Source of the DNA: Salvator merianae
Taxonomy: Eukaryota > Chordata > Lepidosauria > Squamata > Teiidae
Assembly (NCBI GenBank): GCA_003586115.2
Contig: QVOM02000073.1
Coordinates: 26,486,186 to 26,550,185 of the forward strand
Direction: 5' to 3'
DNA length: 64,000 bases
In this document: in pieces, positions 57,291 through 64,000 of the stretch
How the letters are laid out: each line of letters begins with the position of its first letter
Position numbering within the stretch: the first letter of the stretch is position 1
Notes under the pieces: model-generated
Database searches by the model: none
What the model was told of the DNA's origin: nothing
What the model saw: only the letters and a program-made list of their open reading frames with translations
Position numbers and translations under genes: made by a program

Positions 57291-57315
57291 AGAGAGAGAG
57301 AGAGAGAGAGAGGGG

Positions 57316-57349
<34 letters not shown>
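57291..57349. repeat. (AG)n microsatellite
   Basis: AG units with a central GGGGGAGAT interruption (57311-57320). Confidence 0.95.
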
Positions 57350-57351
<2 letters not shown>

Positions 57352-57984
57352 ACATATGTGCGTGCAATCTTTCCAAGCCTCCTCCTGTTCTCTTCAAATG
57401 CCTGACTTTCATTTTAAATGATGGAGAAACTAGTACACTTAACAGGAGCTGCATGTTTATTAGGCAGTGAATGGACCTTAAATGAGGCCAGTTCCCATTA
57501 CTCGCATTGAAGACCAACTGCCTTGAGGGCCTGATTGCATAATAGAGATGTAGTCAGAGTTTTCTTTCCAAGTTTTAAAAATGCAGAGACAGGAGGAATG
57601 GACTTCTAGGCACAGACTTTTTATTAATTAATTGTTTCTCAGTTCAAACCTAGATCCCAGGTATCTATATGTGGCATTAGTGAGCTATAGCTATTATGCT
57701 TCTGCTAATGGTGACAGTCAATAATAGTGGTGTGTAAATTCTTTGTGTACTTCCATTGCATTTACCCATTTTTGGATGGGCCTTGTACAGATTTTTCTTT
57801 TCAAACTTTTTTGAACTTTGCTGATTCTCTTCTATCAAAAATCATTGTTTTCTGGTGGAAATGTATGTATGCATGCTTCTCACTGGCTGGGACTCCATAC
57901 AAATGGGAAGTGGCTCTGAAAAAAGGCATGTCAGCAAAATTGACTTGTTTACAATATTGAAGGACACTTCCCTGACTCCATTTC
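57350..57984. other. Unique DNA, CNE-like in part
   Basis: 57395-57545 has non-repetitive, balanced sequence around ATTTTAAATGATGGAGAAAC. The open frame at 57727-57960 has no known domain. Confidence 0.35.
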
Positions 57985-58167
57985 AGAGTACAGGAGCACC
58001 CAATAATGTGGCAGTTTAGGAGGTTTCACCGAGAATAGGAAATTGCATCCCATGTGAAGGCACCTACAACAGTGCTCATGCCCTTTGTTGGAGTGACATG
58101 CTTGTCTTGGGTCATCTCTTGACAGAAAATGACAAGTTCACAGATGTCTTATTCAGTAAGTGCAGAC
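57985..58167 (-). repeat. Unclassified repeat family R, copy 2
   Basis: AATAGGAAATTGCATCCC, GAAGGCACCTACAACAGTG and GCCCTTTGTTGGAGTGACA match copy 1. The copy is cut on its right by the family F MITE at 58168. Confidence 0.55.
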
Positions 58168-58469
58168 TAGAGATGTGCCAAACTCATTCAGGCTGAAATT
58201 GGTCCAAATTGAACAGGGGATGTTCAAAAGGTTCTTTAAACTGAGCAGACTGCCTGTTCAAAAACAGAGATTTAATCTGAACCAAATAAAGGGGTGTTCA
58301 AACAAACCTATCAAACACAACCTGTTCGATCCAAGTTTGAAAGTGTCTGAAGGTGTTTAAATTGAACACCATGCCTGTTCAAAGGGGGAAAAAAATCAAA
58401 TTCAACTGAACAAAGGTATATTCAGTTTGAACCAAACCAAACCAGAAAGAAAATGTATGCACATCTCTG
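58168..58469 (+). mobile_element. Family F (GTTCAAA) hAT-type MITE
   Basis: The left end is TAGAGATGTGCCAAAC; the right end read inward is CAGAGATGTGCATACA. Flanks GTGCAGAC and GTTTATAC agree at 5 of 8 positions, a possible eroded 8-bp duplication. Interior full of TGTTCAAA and TTTGAAC words. Confidence 0.78.
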
Positions 58470-58762
58470 GTTTATACCTAGTTTAGTCTAAAAAACTAAG
58501 TAATTTAGATTAATATTTTCATGAGAGGCTGGATTCTAAGCCCTATCTTGCTTAGATAGAAACTGGGCATTTTCACACTTTCCATGTTAGAACAGGATGA
58601 TTAAGAAGATGAAAAAAACTATCACTATATCACAGGGGGGAGTGCTGTTTTTAAGAGATCCTTCCCCCCAAATACTGTGTAATCACTGGTCACATCTATC
58701 TAATCACAAGTCACATCTACCATATCTTCCTAGTTTGTATTTTGCTGCTTGTGGGAAATATT
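58470..58762. other. Spacer with family G end fragment
   Basis: GGGCATTTTCACACTTTCCA near 58566-58585 matches a family G terminus without the rest of the element. Confidence 0.45.
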
Positions 58763-59165
58763 GGACCTGTTTGCACTTCTCACTAGCGAGCGTCTGCATG
58801 TTCACTAGTGAAGTGCGTCCACAGTTTGTAGAGGCCCAAGTGTTTGGGACAGCCATTCCCAATCCCTACTAGATGTGGAACAAAAAATTGTGATCCACAG
58901 CTGTACTGGGAGCAGCAGGACTGCTCCCAGTACACAGCATTCACAGCTACTTCCAAGTGGGAATACTGTACAGTGCAGTGCAGCTGTGGCTGCACAGCTA
59001 TGTGCCGCATCCCCTGTCGCCATGGCAGTGGCTGAATGTTTCCCTGGCTGCTGTCATGACAGGGCAGTCAGCATTCACACTACCAGTCATCACCACAGTG
59101 CAGGCTCTATTCCACTGTAGAATGTTCACCATTGAACATCCACTGTGGAAAGTGTGAAAAGATCC
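58763..59165 (-). mobile_element. Family G element
   Basis: Left end GGACCTGTTTGCACTTCTCA; right end read inward GGATCTTTTCACACTTTCCA. Triplets ATT and ACT (2 of 3). It holds a local inverted repeat, GTACTGGGAGCAGCAGGACT against TGCTCCCAGTAC near 58902-58942. Confidence 0.75.
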
Positions 59166-59754
59166 ACTGTATCAGGATTTGTGTCTTTTTCCTCTTCTCC
59201 TTGTTACATCAGCACAGAGTCCCAGCTTGTTATTTTATGATATGCATGGATTCCTTTCAGAACCTTGGGGCCTTGACTAGGTGGTGCCAAGAAGCCATTT
59301 TCAGCACTGGGACTTGTACCCATGGCAGCCTCCAAGCCCAGGAAATCGAAGTTTGTTGTGAAACACATACATACAGGATCACTGACCCTAAAGCTTTTAC
59401 TTTGCTTGCTTTCTGTTAAAAAAATTGTTTTTGTCAGCCAGTTAAGCTATAAAGGATTTGTTCCGTAGGCAAGATCAGTTGTGGAATTAGCATAATAACG
59501 GGGTATCCCTACTGAATACTTGATTGGATTAAGACAACCTGTTCATGTTACATGGACAGCCTGCATGTTGACAAACTTTTTTCTTTGTTTTATTCTGCTC
59601 AGCTAAAGACAGTTTCCTGCCTGCTCTGACTGCAAAATTTGGAGTATAAAAATATCTCCCCTGTCCATTCAGAGTCTCTAGACTCCATTTTATTCTGGAG
59701 TCAGCTACGTGCAGCTTGCTGTTGCTGGATTTACTCTGCATCTAGTGAGCAATT
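59166..59754. other. No gene recognised
   Basis: Frames at 59132-59419 and 59529-59741 are unsupported. Confidence 0.4.
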
Positions 59755-59847
59755 TCAAACATTGGCTGGTTTGTTCAAATTGAACTTTTTTGAACCGAAC
59801 TGTTTAATTTGAAACATTCAGATTTGAACTGACTCTATTCATCTCTA
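59755..59847 (+). mobile_element. Family F MITE fragment
   Basis: GTTTGTTCAAATTGAAC, then TTTGAACCGAACTGTTTAA, ending TATTCATCTCTA. Only the right terminus is preserved. Confidence 0.6.
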
Positions 59848-60261
59848 GTTGCTACTCTGCCCTTCCCCTACTGGATGCAGTGCTTGCTACTGAGCTGCAG
59901 ATTGCACCTATTTCTGTCTCAGAAGGCTCTCAGCAGCTGCAGAGTGCTGTTTCGAGCAGTGCTTTGACCTGCTGTAGGCCATGTGTCCATTTATCATTCC
60001 AAGGTGCCCACATCATCCAAAGAAAGAACCCATTGCCACCATGTCTCTATTCACAATGGCGGCAGGCACCTCATAGCAATTGCACCACCTACTTTACCAG
60101 CACACCCTGCATGGATATGCCACTGAAAATTAGGGTGCCACTTCTAACCTAAAGTGGAGCCATCTCTGACCCAAAGTGGAGATGAGGTCTTATGCAACCA
60201 TTGTTCCGTGGGAGTAGCTTCAACCGAACAGAGTAGGTTTTACTATTGAATATTATCGAAC
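59848..60261. other. Unassigned
   Basis: Moderate GC. CTAAAGTGGAGCCATCTCTG-like unit partly repeated at 60150-60185. Open frame at 59880-60152 has no recognised domain. Confidence 0.4.
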
Positions 60262-60516
60262 AGCCTCCCTTTAGTGATATACGAAGCACAGCCATTAAGT
60301 ACTTTTCTGCCCTTGCTGAAAAATTACCTGTTCACCCAGGCATTTATTAATTCATATAGCTTTTTCCCATTTGGTTAGATTTTTTTTAAACTTTTTACTT
60401 TTAAATGTTGTTTTTAGATGGTGCTTTGTTTTATGCACATTGTACATCATCCTGGAACCTAGGTGAAGGGTAATATGGGAATTGCTATATAAATTAATGA
60501 ATTAATTAACTAATTG
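60262..60516 (+). mobile_element. L2 LINE 3' end
   Basis: Degraded C-terminus then CTGGAACCTAGGTGAAGGGT and GGGAATTGCTATATAAATTA with an AATTAATTAA-type tail, collinear with 55990-56148. Confidence 0.65.
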
Positions 60517-61914
60517 AATATGTATAAGATTGCACCATTAAATGGGTAATGAAAATAATGCTGTGTAGGAACAAAATATAAATTACTGAATCAGTAGGCA
60601 TGGCCTCATGACAACATTTTATAATTATAAGCAAGAATTCTTTCTTATCTGAAAAATTCCATTCTGGGCTCAAAGATTAATGGATGGGGATTTCAGCAGA
60701 TTGTTTTTTGCTGGTTTCATTTTTGCTGCCATGCCCACAATTACTTTAATTATTGCTCATTTTAATCTAAGCTCAAGAAAAATTTGCCCAAGCAGTTTTG
60801 CTCACAGATGTAAATGATTTCAGAATCTATAATCCTAAATTTCCATTAGCAAAATATTTATTTTAGTCCAGGTCACAGTGAAATAGAAGAATTACAATCT
60901 AAAACTATACAAATATTTAATAAACGAGTCAAGTAATTAAAACTTAAATTTGAAAGTTACAGATATTATCAGCAGAACTACTTTGCAGGCATTTTTAGGT
61001 CTACCATCTAAATGGCACCAACAATTCCCCCCCCCCCAATGCACATCTATATGTATTATACATACTCACAAAGTGTAATATGCAGACTATCCAAAATCAG
61101 CACACACAATACATTGACTTTCATGACACCTTGTACCACAATCAAAATCAAAACTGTACCACAGCCTCTGTAAACTCAAATTTCATTCCCAGGGCCACTC
61201 ATGGGGGCAACATATGTTGAGGAGCATGGTTTTAGGAAGGACATAGTGTGGAGAATCATAATACAACATTTTTCTAACTCATTTTTCCAAGAGTGGTGGA
61301 CCCAGGATCAAAGTTTGTCCAACAGACCATAATTCTTATGGGTAACCCCGTTCATTGCTATGCATGCTTCTTTACACAGTAGCATGCAACAAGATGGAAT
61401 GTTACCTTGAGTTTTTCAGCCCATTTAACTTAATACTCAGCAGTCTATTAGTGCAGCATCTTGGAGTTTAGCAAGCTTGTGCAAACCCTGAAGACCATTA
61501 ACATAAATATCAACAAGTTAGAGTCACTGTTCAAGATGTTGCCATCATTAACATGCTGAATTGAATCCTGGATAAATGCTTCTACTTACAGTATACCCAG
61601 GAATTGCTTCTTCCCAAATTACTTATATTTACTTTTAAAGACCACATGAAATTGATGGAAATGTTGATTCCGCAATGCCCAGGAAAGGATTTTGTGGCAC
61701 AAAGTTTACTTAGAGTAATGCAGCTTCAAAGAACATACATTAATAAGTGCAGAAAATTCAAGAAAGCAGGGGAGAAATTCTAAATGCACCCCATCCAAGT
61801 AGTCAGACACTTTGGCTGTTGAGTTACATCAGCATTGGGTTTCCTCTGGGGCATAACTGCCATTGAACAACCCAGTCTTTTGCTGAAGGAGGAAAGGGAG
61901 AAGACATATGCTGA
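60517..61914. other. Unique AT-rich DNA
   Basis: 60660-60850 has a CNE-like texture (CACAATTACTTTAATTATTG). C11 run at about 61027-61037. No genes recognised. Confidence 0.35.
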
Positions 61915-62210
61915 ATTGGTTCATTTACATACTTGTTTAATCAAACCAAGTGTTTTGACTGGTTTGAACTTGAACCAGTGGTTCAAACTCAAACCAAGCC
62001 AGGGGGTTCATCTCAACTGGTCAACCCACGCAGCTCAATATGAACTGGATCATGTGCCTCAATATTTGCCCTTTAAAAAGGCTTTTAAAAAGAGTTACTG
62101 TTATTTTTGAGCAACAAACAGGTTCAAAACAGATTCTAGGTTCAAACTGAACTGGATCAAATTTGTTTGATCCTGTTCAAATTCAAACCAAACAACACAT
62201 AGCTTTCTAA
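61915..62210 (+). mobile_element. Family F MITE
   Basis: Dense GGTTTGAACTTGAACCAGTG, GGTTCAAACTCAAACCAAGC and TGTTCAAATTCAAACCAAAC palindromic words. Left end TGAATTGGTTCATTTAC. No duplication found. Confidence 0.65.
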
Positions 62211-62369
62211 GATGGCTTTTCAGATGCAGCATTCTTTGTTCCAAATATCCTTATAGTCTTGCAGTCCATACTCCTTTGATTCTTCTAGATGAATGTACGC
62301 TTCCAGCTAGACATGTATTCAAAAACAATGCTTGTAACAAGTTGGTTACTTCATCAGGTCTTTGAACCA
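62211..62369. other. Spacer
   Basis: Nothing recognised. Confidence 0.4.
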
Positions 62370-62650
62370 CTGTAGACAGTGGTTTGTATTCATTTATGTC
62401 TTACCTATTGCATGTTGTCCATCATTATATCATATCAGGTCAAGGCAATTTACAACGAAAAACAGAAAAAAATGTAGTATAACAATGTAAAATAATACAT
62501 GATTAATTTAAACAGAAAATACAAAGAGACTGTACAAATTAAACACAAGAAAAAGAAAAAAAAATGTTCATTTTATGAAAAACATCCACACATTGTAAAA
62601 ACAATAAAAAGGTGGCTTAAAAGCCACTTAGAACTGGTGGCTTCTGAATG
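62370..62650 (-). mobile_element. LINE 3' tail (class uncertain)
   Basis: GTCAAGGCAATTTACAACGA preceded by a degraded polypurine/TTTAT start, then A-rich sequence and GGCTTAAAAGCCACTTAGAA, resembles the reversed 3' UTR of a reptile LINE. The family is not certain. Confidence 0.4.
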
Positions 62651-62984
62651 CTACTGCCTTAATCCCCAGTAAAATCCAGAAAATACACTTCTAAAATGCA
62701 TTATCTGACCATTAATGTGGATTAGAGGTAGAATGGGAACACTAGCATCCACATGCTGCCATTTCTATGACACTTTTAAGTTTTCTGTTTGTTTTGGTGA
62801 GGCTGCAGGCAGATTCTCTTGCTGTGGCTCACACCCTTAGCCCAGCCCTGGGTGTGTTTTGTCTGCATTGCAGACAATACTGCTTGTGGAGCATCATGTT
62901 TCCATGGGTCATGCCATCACAGTGGGGCCCTGGTGAGAAAATGGCACCAAAGCCTGTTCTAATGAGAATCAAATATGAATCAGT
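62651..62984. other. Unassigned
   Basis: Possibly the left part of the following family W copy; frames on both strands overlap. Confidence 0.4.
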
Positions 62985-63300
62985 GTCCCATGCATTTCTT
63001 GCTGGCAAACCCACTCTGCCCTCATGTGCAGATGGCAGTAAGCGGCTGGACTGGGTTACCTGACATGCAGAGCCCAACACCATTCTGTCAGGCTTCCAGA
63101 ATCACCCCCAGAAATGGGCTGCTTCTGGGTCCCAACCAAAACAGCCCCGAGTTGACTACTTTGGAGACTGGAAACCTTCATTTCCAGCTTCCAAAGTTAG
63201 GATGGGCTGGACTGGATTGGTTGTCCCTGTGGTCTCAAGGCAGAACACATGCTCTGGCCCATAACTGGCCTAGCATGGCATGGGACAAGATGTACCTGGC
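62985..63300 (+). repeat. Interspersed repeat family W, copy 4
   Basis: ATGTGCAGATGGCAGTAAG, GGGCTGCTTCTGGGTCCCAA, TTTGGAGACTGGAAACC and GGCATGGGACAAGATGT match 6130-6440 and 6690-7080, so those two segments may be parts of one longer element. Confidence 0.55.
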
Positions 63301-63502
63301 AAAAATAACCAGACAGGCACTGAACCATTCCTAGCACCTAGCCATTAGACCATCAATTTTTAATACAGACAGCAACAGGTTACCTGAAGAGAGGGAAGGC
63401 AAGCGTAGACTCAGGCAGGCATCAAACAAATCCAGTGGTCTCCACTGACCCATTCCTAGGTTCCGATATATAGGGTTTCAGGCAGTTTCCTATCTAGATA
63501 GT
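63301..63502. other. Spacer
   Basis: Nothing recognised. Confidence 0.4.
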
Positions 63503-63966
63503 GGGCCTGTTTGCACTTGTTGCTAACAAGCATCAAGAACGCTTGCTAGTCAAGTGTGTCCACACCTTGCAGAGGCCTGAGAAGTCAGGAGTGGGTTACA
63601 ACCACTCCCAATCACTACTACCTATGGAGCACTAATTAGTGCTCCAAACCTTACTGGGAGGTTATAGTCACTTCCTGGTAAGGTGCATTCACACTTACCT
63701 AGTGTTGTGGCATCCAGGCCAGTGCGATGGACTGATCATGCCTGCACATGCCTGCACAGTCTCCATGGCAGCATCCAGATGCTTCCTGGCTGCTGCTATG
63801 GTGAGGATTAGGTAAGGCTACCAGCATTCATACTGTGAATGCCAGTAGCCTGCTTCCGGTAAATAATTAGGAACCTGCTGTGCAGACAGTGTTTGTGCTG
63901 CAGGGTCTGTTCTACCTTAGAACAGGATAATTATCTCATTCTAAGGTGAAAAGTGTGAAAAGGCCC
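63503..63966 (-). mobile_element. Family G element
   Basis: Left end GGGCCTGTTTGCACTTGTTG; right end read inward GGGCCTTTTCACACTTTTCA. Triplets AGT and AGA (2 of 3). It carries AACAAGCATCAAGAACGCTT, TTGCTAGTCAAGTGTGTCC and GGAGCACTAATTAGTGCTCC, the last a perfect 20-bp palindrome at 63626-63645. Best-preserved termini of the family. Confidence 0.85.
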
Positions 63967-64000
63967 AGAGCTTCAGGAAGGTGGGACTTAATTGTGTGCT
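63967..64000. other. Window end
   Basis: 34 bases of flanking sequence, nothing recognised. Confidence 0.5.

Overview
The window looks like non-coding nuclear DNA from a vertebrate, most likely a squamate reptile. It carries 3' fragments of CR1, L2 and L1 LINEs, two tRNA-derived SINE fragments, a decayed Tc1 element, a mariner-type MITE, several hAT MITE families, two solo LTRs, and many microsatellites in AT-rich background. No operon structure, rRNA, tRNA gene, CRISPR array or convincing protein-coding exon was found. Nearly all long open frames lie inside repeats or are chance. The species and chromosomal context (intergenic or a long intron) cannot be told from the sequence.

Layout. 1-5.6 kb: two copies of a DNA-transposon-like family called here family G (ends GGGCC...TTCACACTT). 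5.6-14 kb: family W copies, a minus-strand L1 3' fragment (7.77-8.78 kb), a mariner MITE (9.41-9.80 kb), and two family Y copies. 14.8-16.1 kb: a CR1 3' end split by a GC-rich 573-bp hAT element with a perfect 8-bp target duplication. 17-22 kb: family G and V copies, CR1 pieces, a SINE fragment that forms a 34-bp perfect hairpin, and an AT-rich hAT MITE. 23-28 kb: two L2 copies (the second split by a solo LTR) and a tRNA-type SINE with a hexamer tail. 28-33 kb: family V and two hAT MITEs with perfect 8-bp duplications. 33-40 kb: family V, a CR1 split by a second solo LTR, and a 38-bp tandem repeat that folds into a 42-bp-arm hairpin. 40-50 kb: a family F MITE, a degenerate Tc1 element, CR1, an L2 fragment, and two adjacent long family G elements, one a large foldback. 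50-64 kb: more family G and F copies, L2 tails, a nested hAT-in-hAT locus beside an assembly gap (single N at 53559), and a G-quadruplex-prone repeat.

How it fits together. The window is a nested record of transposition. LINEs were the targets of later LTR and hAT insertions. MITEs sit inside microsatellites, and one MITE was itself hit by another hAT. The most interesting items are family G (at least nine copies, apparent 3-bp target duplications, foldback derivatives, no transposase visible), the 127-bp duplication around the N that looks like an unmerged heterozygous insertion, and several near-perfect hairpins with tiny loops that suggest template-switch mutation. Stretches labelled as holding nothing recognised are unique-looking AT-rich DNA. 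A few resemble conserved non-coding elements, but that is only a guess without alignment.
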